Position numbers and translations under genes: made by a program
Part shown: in pieces, positions 22,795 through 36,205 of the stretch
Layout: the number at the start of each line of letters is the position of its first letter
How positions within the stretch are numbered: the first letter of the stretch is position 1
Assembly: GCF_003711515.1 (NCBI RefSeq)
Contig: NW_021167100.1
Location: 1 to 64,000, forward strand
DNA: 64,000 bases
Source: Sodiomyces alkalinus F11
Taxonomy: Eukaryota > Ascomycota > Sordariomycetes > Glomerellales > Plectosphaerellaceae
Direction of reading: 5' to 3'
Notes under the pieces: generated by a model
Databases searched by the model: none
The model's input: only the letters and a program-made list of their open reading frames with translations
What the model was told of the DNA's origin: nothing

Positions 22795-25046
22795 TGTGCC
22801 CCCAGTGACTCGATGCTACCCGAGGGGGGGGGGACCAGTGGGCGGGTTTGGCTGTTGAAGGCTGAGTGCTGGGTAATTAAACTCCAGCAGAAGAAGAAAT
22901 AATGAAGGTAAGACAGCACAGCCGGTCGGCCAGAGTCTCGCCTAGCTTGAAGAGGACTCGCAGTTCACAGTCGGAGTCGTGAGACAACAAGTGAGGGAAA
23001 AAGGACAATTCGAAAAATGTTGCATCTTGGGAGGGTTTTAAAGTTTTTAAAGCGAATACCTACCTTATCCAAGGGTCCACCTGCCGCGAACGACCTGCGG
23101 ACTTAATGTACTTGGTGCAAAGTAATTGTGCCGAAGTATCTGACTACCTATCTTGCCGGTAGTGGTCTTGTACACTACCTAAGGTACCTAGGTATATGTG
23201 TTCGCAAGACCGAGAACGCGTGTCGTAGGTACTTACCTACCTACCTCTCCATCAGGTGGGTACGAAGTACACTTACAGCAGCGGACATATTTGCCGCAGT
23301 AACTCTACGGTATGCCCAGAACGGCACACAAACCCCGCCAAAAAAAATGCTTATACCTAAGGTACCTTACCTAGGTACTTCGTAGGTCTATAACTACCTA
23401 ACCTAAGGTACCTACTTTATAGTTTGCAACTGGCGGTGAGCGCCCAAGCCCAGTCTATTCCCCCACAATGTACATCGGACTGTATAGAGAAATTCGCTGG
23501 TTTTTAGCACACGAGATCGGTAGGACAACATATGACCGAGACCAAGGTACCCTCTACCTTATCCATAAGGTAGATTCGAGAACGAAGAAAGACCAAAAAA
23601 AAAAGGGGGGGGGGGGGACAAAAGAAGAAAAAGGAAAAGGAAAAGAAAATTTTGTTAACTGTAGAACTACGCCACCACCAGTCCAGAGTATAGATACTTC
23701 GCACCGACTTTATCGAATTCGGTAAGGGCCGCGTACCCTCGGTAGGATAGCCATTGACGAATGGAAACGAGCCTTTTGTTGCTTTGGCGGGTCTGTAGGG
23801 TTTACGAAGTATCCTTATCCGCCTTTATACTCCGTATCGGCGAAGTACTTGTGAGTTGGCTCCTCCTCCACACCATTTCGACGCCCCCACCTACCTTATG
23901 GAACCAAGTCTGGCGATATACGTTGTAGACTCAATTTGAGGAGGCGCAAGATGATAGTGTATAAGCTTAGACTAGGCCAGACCTGGCCGACTACGTAGAG
24001 GTACTAATACATGTATAACGTGTATATCGTCCCTACCTAGGCCTAGACGTGGCTAGTGTACTAGTGTACGTACCCCAGCCCTTAGTGGCTGGTGGTGCGG
24101 TGTAGCTCACACACCATCGGTGTACTGTGCGGCCTCGCCACACCAAGCCGGGGAATCCGCAACAAGGGACCGGGGACCACCCCACTCTCTACTGACCACT
24201 CAGCGTCCTAGCTGAGGTCACGTGCTCTGGTACGCGACTGCATCGTCTTTTGCAGAGACATAAATTATAATAATACTCTGCACTTTCGTACCTCGTCTGG
24301 AAAACTTGCCACGACGTATACTGGACAACTTGCCACGACGTATACTGGACAACTTGCCACGACGTATACTGGACAACTTGCCACGACGTATACCTACCTC
24401 AAGTCATGACATGGCGCCGTCTCTTCACTGCCTACCTTCTGGTTCGTCTAGAGGTAAATCGGACTGCGCCCGGCAGCTAGTCGAGATCTTCGATTCTCGA
24501 GACCCGCGGCCGCCCGCCTCCCACCTTCGCAAGTCATACACTCATACTAGCCTCTAGGTGCACCGTGCAATACCAAACCGCCAACAGTGGCCTCATCAGA
24601 GACGAGGCTGTGTGGCATCTATGGCGTCAGTGTTGCTTGCACACACCTACTGAGTCTTGGAGTACACGGTACACCATAAAGTCAACTTGCTCCCGGTCAG
24701 TGGTCACGCCTCACCGTCACCAAGGAAAAATTGATATGCCGACACACAAACCGGATACCGCACAGATCTTGGTATGTTTGAATTCTGGGAGGATATCAAA
24801 ATGTGCACTGGGTATTGCGTCGACGTTGCACCGAATGACAGTCTATAAAGTCAAGGCTATATTATACTCCGATATCCTGGGATGCCAGTACGAGAAGACG
24901 AATGGATGCATGTGGTGAAAGGAGAGAGTAGAGATTGCATGCCAAGTGTTGGGGGTATCGAGACATGTTCCCTAGCACTCGCAAACAGTAAAGGAAAAAA
25001 GGCCCGAAGCAACCCAACTGAGAGTCTGAGGGCAATGTCGGCGCCT
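22795..25046. other. Intergenic, ENA promoter side, palindrome-rich
   Basis: About 2.2 kb without a supported gene. It contains repeated short motifs of the form ACCTAAGGTACCT (near 23170-23190, 23350-23385 and 23395-23412), a G-homopolymer run preceded by A near 23600, and the 24-bp tandem repeat at 24301-24392. Small ORFs in the region match nothing I recognise. Confidence 0.5.
24301..24392. repeat. 24-bp tandem repeat, about 3.8 copies
   Basis: The unit starts ctggacaacttgccacgacg and ends tata. Three full copies occupy 24321-24344, 24345-24368 and 24369-24392, preceded by a partial copy at 24301-24320. The copies are almost identical, so the array is young. Being a multiple of three, it would encode RRILDNLP repeats in one frame, but no gene context supports translation. 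Confidence 0.95.
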
Positions 25047-27176
25047 TTACATAGCCAGGCCCCAGCGAGGAGCGTTGATGATGATAGCGACAAGGCAGCC
25101 CGCGAAGGTCCCGGCAACGGGAAGGGTGAAGATCCAACCGGCGTAAATCCAGGCTACCATGCGCCAGTTAATGGAGCGCCAAGTACCGGAGCAGAGACCG
25201 ACGCCAACAATAGCACCAGTGATGCACTGCGTGGTGGAGACGGGGAGCTCTGCGGTTCACAGAACATATTAGCACGTGGGGGGGCGGATATGAGAAGATG
25301 GCTGGGTAAGGCTGGGGAAATCACATACGCAGCTTGGTGGCGAGAATGATGGTCACGGTAGAGCCGAGCTCCATGGAGAAACCACGAGAAGGCGAGTGGA
25401 GGGTCAGGCGGTTACCGAGGTTACGCATGACGTTATAGCCGTACGTCCAGAGACCAATCGTGATACCGGCACCACCGTAGACGCTGAAAGGAGAAGGTAA
25501 TACACGTCAGCATTTGGCTCCGGACAACAGTGTCAGGGGGCGGGGGGCGGGGGGCGAGAGGAAGCAAAACTTACAGAATCCAAATAGGAACGGGCGACTT
25601 GGATCCCGCAATGGTACCAGTCCTCCAGATCTCGTAAATGGTAGCGAAGGGGCCGATGGCGTTGGCGACGTCGTTGGCGCCGTGTGTGAAAGAGGCAACG
25701 GAAGCAGTGAGGACCTGTAGGAAGGAGTAGAGGTACTCGGCACGGTTGTCGTAGTGGGCGGCGTGAGAGTGGACCTCGTCAAGGTCGCCGGAGAGGGCGT
25801 TGCGACGCTTCTGCATCTTGATAATGTCCCGGTCCACGCCAGAAAGGAAGAGCCACTTGAGACGCCAGAAGAGAACGGGGCCACTGAAGAACGAGCCGTC
25901 GGGTTTGGGACCTACGATACCGGTCTTGGGCTTCTCCTCGACGGTGTACATGGCCTCGCGGCGAACAGCGTCGGCGGCAGCAGCAGCGTTCTGGGAGTCG
26001 GCATCGGCAGAAAACACCTGGGTGTCGATCTTCTTCTTCTCGCCGTCGGCATTGGCCTCCTCATCGCTGGCGTGGGCGCCACCGGCACGGAGGGCGTCGA
26101 GCTCCTCCTTGGTCAGATGACCCTCGTAGAAGTCCTTGATACCACCGCGCGCACCCTCGGGCTGGGGGCCAGGCTCGGGACGGCGGAGCAGCAGAGGACC
26201 CAGGGCAATGTGCCACCAGCGGAGGGACCAGTCGTCCTTGATCACGACACGGTACATCCAGGGGACGAGGAAAAGACCCGCAACGAGGGCGACAGCAGCA
26301 CCAACGCCAACGATAAGGCCGGCCTGCTGCGCGTCGTTGAAGTCGGGGTTGATGGAACCACCCTTCCAGATGAGCAACATGGTGCAAAGGGAAGCAGTGA
26401 TACCGAAGTAGATGGGCACGGTGATGAGACCCCTGGCCACGGGGTTGTTCCGGACCATGACGAGGTACTTGGTGATAGTGAAGATGACGGCACCGAAGGC
26501 ACCCGCGAGGCCGGGAGCGATGATCCAGGCCAGGAAGACCTGGATTACACCGCCGTTGATACCTTTGTCAAGATCGGCCCTGTTTTTCGCCATGGTGTGA
26601 GCGTTTGTTCGGACGCGAGCCAGAAGAAAGAACTAGAGTGAAGCAAGAGAAAAGGAAGTGGGGGGGAGGCATAACATACCAGATAACACCGTCAGCACCG
26701 AGGGTTGCGACACCCATACCGATAACACCGCCCATGATGGTGTGGGTCGTAGACACAGGCAGACCAAGCCTCGTGCAGATGGTGAGGTAAATGGAGGACG
26801 CGGTGATAGCACAAACCATGCCGAGCATGAGCATGGCGGGGTTGTCTTCGTACATGTCGATATCGACGACCTTCGTGCGGATAGTATCGGCGACACGGGC
26901 GCCGACACCGACGGAACCAGCAAATTCGAGGATAGCACCAATGGTCATGGCCTGAATGTAGGAGACGGACCTAGAGGAGACCGAGGTAGCCCAGCAGTTG
27001 GCGACATCGTTGGCACCTGCGGCGATGTGAGGGTGTGATGATTAACAAAGGACAGGTCGTTGTAACTTGTCAGAATTCAGGGACCGGTGTTATGCAGACG
27101 TACCGATGTTCCACGCGTCCAAGAACGCGAAGATGAAGCCAAAGGCCAGGATGTAATCGTACTGATGAAGGGCCAT
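25047..27176 (-). CDS. Sodium:phosphate symporter, PiT family (PHO-4 / PHO89 type)
   Basis: A plasma-membrane Na+-coupled high-affinity phosphate importer. Exons on the - strand are 27104-27176, 26680-27016, 25575-26579, 25329-25483 and 25047-25249, encoding 590 residues. The protein has the duplicated PiT signature: GANDVANCWATSVSS near the N-terminus and HGANDVANAIGPFATIY in the second half. The matching pairs GLPVSTTHTIMGGVIGMG and LPVSTTQCITGAIVGVG are also present. A large hydrophilic loop separates the halves and is rich in Ala, Glu and Lys (for example EEANADGEKKKIDTQ). The C-terminus is short and ends in NAPRWGLAM. It is the third cation-linked transporter in a row on this strand. In yeast PHO89 and ENA1 share alkaline-pH control; no regulatory site was verified here. 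Confidence 0.95.
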
Positions 27177-30100
27177 TGTGACAACTAGGGGCCCCTCGTG
27201 CACGGTCCGGCCAGGTGTCGTACTATTCAAGCTGGGGAGCGAGGCCTGCTCAGTGCTGGATGAGGTGACAGGTCGAGTGATTCGCTTGACTTGGGAGGGA
27301 CAGTCCGACAAGACGACAACAAAGGAGGAGCTCCAGAGGTTATATATATATATATAGGGTGGCATGGGTTTGGGCTAGGTTAGGTTGCATGGCAGAGGGA
27401 CGGAGCACGTGCAGATTCTCTTTCCACGGCGAGACCCCATCTCGAGGACCAGACCCAAGATCCAAAGGTTTGAACCAGTCCGAGGACCTCGTGGAGTGCA
27501 CGAGTTCTGCTAGACGGGATGGAAGGAGGATGGAGCGGGCATTCTCGAACCTCGAAGAGCTTTGACGAGAGTGCATGTCGCCGTCTTCACCAGGGACTGG
27601 GGGACGCCAGGGCCCAGGGTCAGGGGTGTGTCAGACGGGGGGTGAGCTGAGGGGTGAGTTGAGGAAGTGATCCGTGCGGGATGCATGTGGCATGTGGGCG
27701 AATGCTCGGACTCAGGAGGCGTGGTTACCACGCTCGCTGTCCGTGTATTGGCCCGAAGCAAAGCACCGGACCATTAGAGAGACACAACACGGAGAAGGTG
27801 CAGAGAGGAACCCCCAAAAGTAAAAGCACAGCGGACAAGACGTGTGTACAGTGGGTTCTCGTTGAGCAGGCCATGGGGGACATCAAGTCGAAGGCTCAAA
27901 GCATAATACGAATACCCGTTTGTACGGCTTAGAACCTGGGCTCTCTCGGTAAGGCCAACACAATACGAGCAGAAGAGCTGGTTGGTCCTGATGTGTATCC
28001 GTACAATGGGAGAATGTGAGATACATGGGCATGTGGTTGGTGCCCCTTTCAGGAAGTAGGGCCGAATTGATTCTGCAAATACACCCTGATCCAACGGAGC
28101 CTATTCGACGAGGAGAAGATTTCACATCGAGCAGCAAGGAGCAAGCAACAAAGGCACAGGGAAAGACAGAGGCGAATTCCGCTTCTGGAAGAGGTATGGG
28201 ATGCAGTGGACGGTGAGGGAAGTCTGCCAAGATCCATTAGCTCCCCACGTGTAGGCGAGAAACGATGGGTTTCGACGAGCACACATCGAAGGCAGCTATG
28301 CCAAGCAACGCCAGGGGGGTCTGGGTCTGTACTCTGTAGGCGGGTCGGAGATGAAGCGCATCGGGAATTTGGTTAGATCCTGCTCACAGACGAATACCTA
28401 ATCGAAACGATTCAAACGAGGATTCGGGGAGCGTGGTACGTTGTATGTACCGGAGTGCATCAAGGATCGCATCTCATCCCACTCCCGACCCTGGATCTTC
28501 ACTCGGCCCTAGCTCATAGTTTGTAGCCGTAACCGTGATCATAGCCGTTGCCGTGGGCGTAGCCAACTCGTTAGTGGCTTGATGGACGGCCAGGGTGGGA
28601 TAAAAGGCTGTGGCTGGTTCCGTCAGCCGTGCCAGTCAACCGGAACGCTGCGTATATATGTACTTCCGTATATAGAGTGGGGTAAACTATGTATGGATGA
28701 CTTCAAACCCGTCGCTGTATTGCTTCACGTCAAAACATATGAGCTGTGGAATGTTGTGGTTACAGTTACGACTTGAGAGCGTCGAGTTGGAACCGGAGAT
28801 GGGTAGAGAAAGAGATGAAGAGAGAAAAAGAAGAAAAAAATGGATAAAAAAGAAGAAAAAATGATACAGGAACAACGGACAAATGGCATCCCAAAGTACC
28901 GTTGCCGCTTATCCTTACCGACTGACTATATGTACGTTGTACCCGACGGGAAGCAAGAGGAGACTCGGGGATCGAGTGAGCGTGGGAATAAGCCAACAAG
29001 GAGAACATCGATTAGACGCCACCTTCCCAATGGGGCGTTCTTCAACTTTTGGCAACATAATGTGACAAGGCGCCCGGCCAGACCCGGAGAGAGGAAATAC
29101 TAGGTACAGAGGAGACAAGGAAAAAGAAAACAACGGATAACGGGCACGGGGTAAGAAGGTGAGAGTGAGCTTGTGGCTACGAAGTACGAAGTACCGGAGA
29201 TAAGGTAAAAAAAAGTGGCACCCTACGCCGAATCAAATCGCCGCTTTTCCCCACGTGTATCCCAAACAGGATATACTTACTCGGCCCTGGACACGGGAAG
29301 GACTAGCCACTCGAGGTCCCCACCAGTGCCCTGCTCCACTAACCCGCCTACACCAATCAATCTAAAGGGGCCCCACGACCCTTTTCAACGACGGTCGTCG
29401 ACCTCTGGCGAGCTGTCGAGACTCGAGACTCGAGACTCGAGAGCCGCTTGTACCTTCTCTATGCATCGACCCATCCTCCCCAAATACTATGCTTAGAATC
29501 CGTACACCACCAGCAAGTTTGTCGTCCTCGTCTAGTTTCTCCGTCACTTCCAAAGTTCAAACAGCTCAGTCACGCGACCACTCCGAATCTTGCCCTATAA
29601 CACTTGTATCAATATCTGGACCCATTACATATGCCTAACAGGCATGCCAGATCTAAAGGGAATTCGATGGGCCATAGTACTCGAAGCGGCATGCGGCATG
29701 CCGACTGCCTCTCCTTGCTCTTTTCCAATCAGTTATAGTGCTATCATAGAGCACCTTGACATTCTAACGTTGGACATTGGCTGAGTGCGGAGTGTGATGC
29801 TTAATGCCTAAGCTATCTTATAAAGCTAAAGTAGTTCTACGAATAGTTTTCTGTTCTCCGCTCCCTGGATCCCTGCGTGATTCAACTCTATGAGCCTCAG
29901 TCCACTCTTTCCAAGTCAAACCTTCCCACTAGAATACCCCATGAAATGTCTCCCATCTTCATCTTCGAGTCTCGCTTAATCCACGACCAGAATGACTGCT
30001 CCAACGAGTCTTCCACTAACCAGGATCGGGGGAGCTTTAGTTCCTCTTGCTCGCCATATGTGCATACATGATATGCAGCAGCCCACCTGCATGAGACAGG

Positions 30101-33100
30101 CCCATGGATGCTCTGCCTGATGCTGGTTTTCCTCGTACATAGTAAAGTGGACACGCCCATTTCGTCAACTATTATCCAATAGCGAGCAAACAAGGCGGTA
30201 TAAAAAAGCTTCTCGACATCGATGCTCATGCAGCAAAGCACCAACAACAGGTGGTGGGGGTGTCGTGACAAATGAAAAATCACATGCACTTTTGAGGTCC
30301 TTCAGCTGTCCCACTCACAAAGCTGTGGCACAATTAATTACCCGCACGCCTCCTCTCACCCATATCCATACCCAATGGGACGTTTGGCAAGGATGGCCTT
30401 GGAAGCTATATGTCTTGGCTTTTCGGGTATGCTAGGGATGTTTTTCTAACTGCTAGCCGCCGTCTACCTATTCCGTCCTTATAGCCGTGCCGTGCCCTCG
30501 GTCTCTCCGTCTTTACCAATACTCCTCAACGGCTTTATGCCCACGTGCCCAAGCATTTGATTCTACTTCACTCGCTAACGTCACCATCGTGATGGAAACA
30601 GGCTGCGGAGACTGTCGTTAGGGCCCAGACCCACCACCTCCAGATTTCTTAATGTCTTCGCTAAGGCTTCTGTCCGCGGCCAATCCAACCTGTCGGGTCG
30701 CCTATGAGGTTCGGAAAGCCCCGACAGCAGTAGACTTGCAGATTCATTCCCTTCCCAAGGGGGTCACAACCAACGCCTTAGTGTGTCGCAGATCTCCCGA
30801 AACCCTGCTTCCACTCGAGTATAGCCTGTGAAGTTCACTTCGTCGGCTTTACTGATCTCGTGTCAGCACTCGATACCCCTTGAGCCCGCTCTCTGGTCTT
30901 CCTCTTTCTTGCCGAGGGAAATAACAAGAATAAATAATAACAAGAATAAATTATCAACAACGTCTAGGTAGTAGTTATACTACTCCAGCTTACGTATATG
31001 AATAACTCTTCTGGTTCGGCCAAGACCCACAGAGTACACATGCATCCAACCAACATGGTTAGTCAAGATTTAAGCCAACACACCTGCCGTCGGCGCCACC
31101 GCCACCGCGGCCGAATCCGAATCTAGATCCCCATAAACAATCTAATTCACCGCGAGAGGCGTTACTCTACCGGGAACTTCTCTCTATGGTCCTCTCTTAA
31201 CCCGAACACTATTCTTGGCAGTGTCTCTTCGTCCATTGGGAAGGTCAATGATGTACCGGCATTTCTCACGTATCCACTCCTCAATCCTCACCTTAGATCT
31301 GAGGGTCAAAGACATTGATAACACTATCACTGACCGAAGATACAGTTTGCCTCATTTTCGCTGTCTCAACAGACCTTACAGAAACCTCCTACTTAAGTAC
31401 TATGATATACAGTAAGTTGGTTGAAAGATTTGCGCTTGTTCAACGACCGAAGCACAAGGGCTTGTGGTTGCATCTTAAGCATATACTGATCAGTCAATTT
31501 AAGATACCATCATATGATTTATGCCCTACCTAGCTCTCGACCTCTTCACCTCCACCTTCCTGACCACTTTGTTGGACTATATCCACGCCTTCCCGCCCCC
31601 GGCTGCTATAGCCTATCCTAATAACGTACATATATCGACGTCGGGAAATTCAGTGCAGGAAGTAGTATGCATCCGTACTAATACATGGCTTATGCGTCAT
31701 GCTTGCAAGTTGAGCCTAAAACCTGGATCCATGCACCATAGTAACCAATATTAAACTGCGGGAGGCATAATATGGCCTGGCCCAAAACAAATATATATAT
31801 ATATATAACGGTGCTTGCTTCTAAGAGCCGCTGCAAGCGAGAGACCCCTGTTGATCCACGCTATAGAGGGGAGGATGAGGACTGCGGCTTGTGGGTTCGG
31901 TGTAAAAGGGAAAGGGGTTGCCGCTTAAACAAAAGCGTCATCTGGATACCAGTCAAGTCTGGTCCACTACCTTCCGTATTGCATGATACATCGTTCAAAT
32001 TGCACGTGGCGGATCAACATGGCATGCTATGTCCTACCTACTGTAGCTACATGGGGTCCATGGACTCGTTTCCCCTGGAGTCTATATCATTCCTGTCTTG
32101 GCCGCCTACTATTTTCCTTGGGGGGCGACCAAGATGACAAGCCTGATTCGGTCATTTCCGTTTCTATGCCCCCGTTCAGCTGATCATTGCTCTTGAAACA
32201 ACACGGTTAACCACACGATGTGGCGACGAAAGGGGTACTAGGTAAAAAGGTCTGGGGCCCCTGAAGCTATGCGATGAATGAGTTTAACCAGTCTAAGCCA
32301 ACATCCTCGCCCCCTGGGCCTCCCCTCAACACAGGTTATTCAACACATTCAAATTTCCAATGTCCGTCTTTTCTATCTCGCAGAACACGATCTCCAGCTA
32401 CTCGATATGTTGTTGCCCCCCCGCGATACCCAGTATTGGAGGGGACCTTCGTTTTTTCGTCCTTCCTCTAATTTCATAAATGTTTCCATCCATTAATTTT
32501 TAAGTATTCATCAGCTTACAGACATGCCATCCGGAGAACTTGCTCTCTTAATGATAAACACTATATTGATAGTGCCACCTTCGTTCAATGAAGAGTCATC
32601 CATCGGATGTCCTTCATCCGCACTCCGTTTCCACCGACGTCCCGCGTTCAGGCTTGCTTGCTTTCTTCCTCACCTTACTCGACATCCTGCTTTAGGGCTG
32701 AACAGGTTAGCCCAGCTCCAACATGACCTAGCATAGACTTCCGAGTTCTGAGCACGGCCTGAGTGACCCCAGGGCCACTCAGTCCATCACGAGTTCAGCT
32801 ACATGATTCACGTCGCCCTATATCGACTTTATCCTCTCGGCATGGACATACACTGACACGACCGGAATTGCAGTGCCTGTGGCCCATTCTGCATCTCTAT
32901 TCCTAACCTTGGCACTGCTTCGTTCAGTTGGCCCAACTGGGAGACTTTCACACTCTCGCTTCTTCTCTAGGCATTTCGAATTCCGCAGAGCCATCCCGAA
33001 TCGTGAGTGGTGGAGTTGCCGCTTTGTTTCCTCCGACGCACTATCACTTGTTGGCTCCAGCTGCCCCGGTTCTTGTTTCGGGGGCTTCTACTCATTATAT

Positions 33101-36100
33101 CAACTGCAAAACGGCCGTCCAACGAACTTTGAGGCTTATATAACTCCTTTAACCTGTGGGATGTTGCGTACTGCCCGTTTCTCTAAGACACATGCACCCT
33201 TGGCTCTTTTCAGCTCGTCCGACCCATCCTGTCATTTTTCGCTTACAGTTGTCACAGAACGTTTTGTGCAAAGAGACCAATGGTCGATTTTTTTTTCTGC
33301 CATTGATCTCAGGATTCCTATTCGTTGCTTATCAAATCAGGAACTAAGAGTTTGAGCTTGTTATTATGCTTAATTTGGTTTCCGCAGAGGTTAGGACCTA
33401 GTCCTTCCGGTCCTTCCGGTCCCAACAAGTCGGCGTCTACCTTGTAGCTTGACGAGCATATACCTAACGGGGAGGGGTGATTATGGGTCAGAGCCCTAAC
33501 AGAGAATTTCGCGCTGGCCAGAGCCGGTGCAGAGATATTTCTGTTAATATACAGTTCTAAGACTATCAATAGTCTGACCAGTTATTGGGCTCTGACTTGT
33601 ACCCCCCTCGCCCCCGTAGGTACCTCGGGTAGTCGGCGAGCTTCTAAATTACCTTACCCCACCCAGCTGATGTCGCCGGCCGGGTGTTGGTCGGGCTGCA
33701 ACCATCCCGGGTGCACTCTAGCCCGGACCGACCCATGCCAAAAGAGGGGCACCTACGCTATTAGTGGCGTCGCCGCGTGGCGGGGGCCCGTGAATCTTTT
33801 TGAGGCCGTTTTGAAAAGAGTTTATCCTCCGAGAGATCAAATGGTTTTGGCCCTTGGGCACCGACAGCAAGACTCCTCACTCCTCGAAAGACCCACGCTG
33901 TCCTTCTGGACATGAACTTGGGCTTAATGAAGCAGGTGATCCGGTGATATTACGAGCGCATTGCGGAGCAGGCCTCAAGGCGCTGGGTCCTACAAGTTAA
34001 CCTGGATAAAGACGCAGTTTCGGTATCATGAGATTCACGACTTGGTGTAGAACTGCAGACGCCTAGCTTTCATGAGAGAGAGGTATATATCTACAAACTC
34101 CAGTCCATCTGGTCCATGGTGATTGAGAGGGCTGTGTACGAAAGAGTGCTCAAGCGATTCATACTATGCTTATCATTCCGTCTCTGGCTTTTGGGAGGCT
34201 GGCTTGACTCGAGAAGTGAAGCTCAAGCCTGGCTTATGCCTTGATATAGTTCGAGAAATCCATCGACTGCACGATGAACAAAACGAATAGGAGGGAGTAC
34301 ATAGAATGTGAAGGTCTCAGCACAGCACTGCGGAACATTCGTCCAGTTCCCTTGTATGCACAGGTACATCAATAGCCTCTCCCCCCTTCCCCGGATGTAT
34401 GCTGGGATCCTGCTTCATGGACAGCAGAAAAGGTCGGCAAGCGGGGTGAAGGACTCCAGCACCGTTCCTTGGTTTAGGATCCGATGCGAAGCTCAAAGTG
34501 CATGGAATGTTTTCGGGAGTCCTGGTTGGACTTGGTGGCCTCACCATTCTCGTGGCTCGTATCGATGTTACCCAAGGCATGGTTTTCATTGGGGCGAATG
34601 ATCAAGACTCCCATACGCCACTGCAATGAAACGCAACGGAGTGCATAGGGGAGGGGAAGCCTGCTCCCATGCTCGTTAGTGGGACGGGACGGGACTAGAT
34701 AAGACTGGATGAGATCGGGTGGCAGAGAGTCCGGAGTCGAAGGACAGAGACGTCGGAACAGACATGGATATAGTTAGGTAGGTGGGCAGTTTTCAGTTTC
34801 CACGGGAGCACAACGCATTGCCAAGTCGCTCTCACTCCTAACTGAGTTCTAAGAAACAGGGCATACAGTAGTTCAATCATGATTCGAAGTTCAGTGTACC
34901 GACATCTCCGCAGACCACAGCTACTGCTGCTGATCTGGTACAATCAAACCAAGCGTCAGTTCAACCGCCAGCAGAATATATCTCGAAGGAAAGGCTTTCG
35001 GCCGGATCTGTCATTGGCCTGGAGGACTTGAAGTCCATAGAACTCATAACTTATAAGCAAAAAAAGCAAAGTTAGAGGTCACTGTGACTGAGATTTGTGC
35101 TCCCGTTAATGTACATGTACTTACATGTAACAGAAGGTAGGCTTTACGAGCTCGGTTCGGACCCGAAACCAAGAGCCTGGGCACCCCGGACAAGGAAGGT
35201 GGTATATCCGAAATACCCTAAGCCCGACATCAGTTCTGAGGGCGTTCACGAATCTAGGGATCCGAAACGGAGGCAGCAACACCGGACCAGTGACGACGGG
35301 CCGGCTTTTGGAAAATCCAAGACAAAAGGGATGCCAAGACTGCCAAGACTGTGTTGATCGCCACGGGGGCGACCATATTGGACGATTCCCGGCAGATCAC
35401 GCTGGTGTAAGGGCATCGCCCAAGGCAAGACTCATCTCAATGTGAGACCAGATCAGCTCGCGGGAGCATCTGGGGTGAGACAGATTTGGAAGGAGGGAAC
35501 GTACACTATAGTTACGTATTGGTTCAGACGGGGGGTGGGGTTCAAAATCGTAGTCTAATGACTCTGATCTGCTCCCCCTTTCTTCGCCGTCATCTTTGTC
35601 GACCTAGGACGTCGTTGATGATAGCGGTGGTAGTGGCGCTGGAGAGAAGCTCAAAAAATTGTACACGTGTACACCGGGAATCAGTTGAAGTCCCGTAGCG
35701 GTGCGGCCCGTGGATAAAGATTGGTACTTATTACTAAGTTAATAGGCTTTGGAGGGGTACAGAGGCGGAGAAAGAAAGCTTGGGAGGGACAACGTAATTT
35801 TTTTTTTGTTACCGAGGTCGGAGGCAAAACCAGTCCACAACATATGTCGCAGGCGCAGATCCACCAGTTTCTACGCCCCAAGTGGCTTTTACGCGATGCG
35901 ATTTTGTATGTGGCTTTTCTGGGCTTTTCGTTGGCTCTTGGACGATGTGACATTTCATACGGTTGGGGCTTTTTTTTTGTTTCTTTTTTTTTCTTGCCCC
36001 CCGGCCTGTTTTTGTTTCTTGTGAGTCACAAAACAAAACATCCCGAGTACGCATAATAACTACCACCTGCCCCTCCAGTCCAAAAAGACAAAAAAAAATC

Positions 36101-36205
36101 CACTGACATTTCACCTACTCATCCGGCACAGAACACTCGGCGTGTACCTGGTACTTCCACTTTCATTACGAGGACTGAATAGCATCGGATGCTACAACAG
36201 ATATC
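27177..36205. other. Nine-kilobase stretch with no recognisable gene
   Basis: Only short ORFs occur and none matches a known family. From about 30400 to 33360 the + strand is pyrimidine-rich and frequently interrupted, as in a decayed element or remnant gene. A MITE-like element sits at 33484-33598. Small repeats include cgagact repeated near 29415-29440 and TATA microsatellites near 27341 and 31792. The first few hundred bases should contain the symporter promoter (tatatatatata at 27341-27356) and the last few hundred the homocitrate synthase promoter. Confidence 0.55.
33484..33598. mobile_element. MITE-like element, copy 1
   Basis: A sequence of about 115 bp bounded by inverted GTCAGAGCCC and GGGCTCTGAC termini. 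Its interior (acagagaattt, ctgrccagagcc, cagagatat, gttctaagac, tctgaccagt) matches the element at 48121-48246 position by position. It has no coding capacity, as expected of a non-autonomous miniature inverted-repeat element. The termini have diverged more than in copy 2. Confidence 0.8.

Noticed and set aside
24306..24557. ORF with RRILDNLP repeats
   Set aside because: It is only the translation of the 24-bp tandem repeat, with no start context or continuation.
28500..28560. Gly/Tyr/His-rich short reading frame on the - strand (GYAHGNGYDHGYGY-like)
   Set aside because: A stop lies immediately upstream in frame and no convincing acceptor or upstream exon was found.
32873..33355. 160-codon + strand ORF in the gene desert
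   Set aside because: No family motif, heavily Ser/Phe/Leu from pyrimidine-rich DNA; treated as chance or a decayed element.
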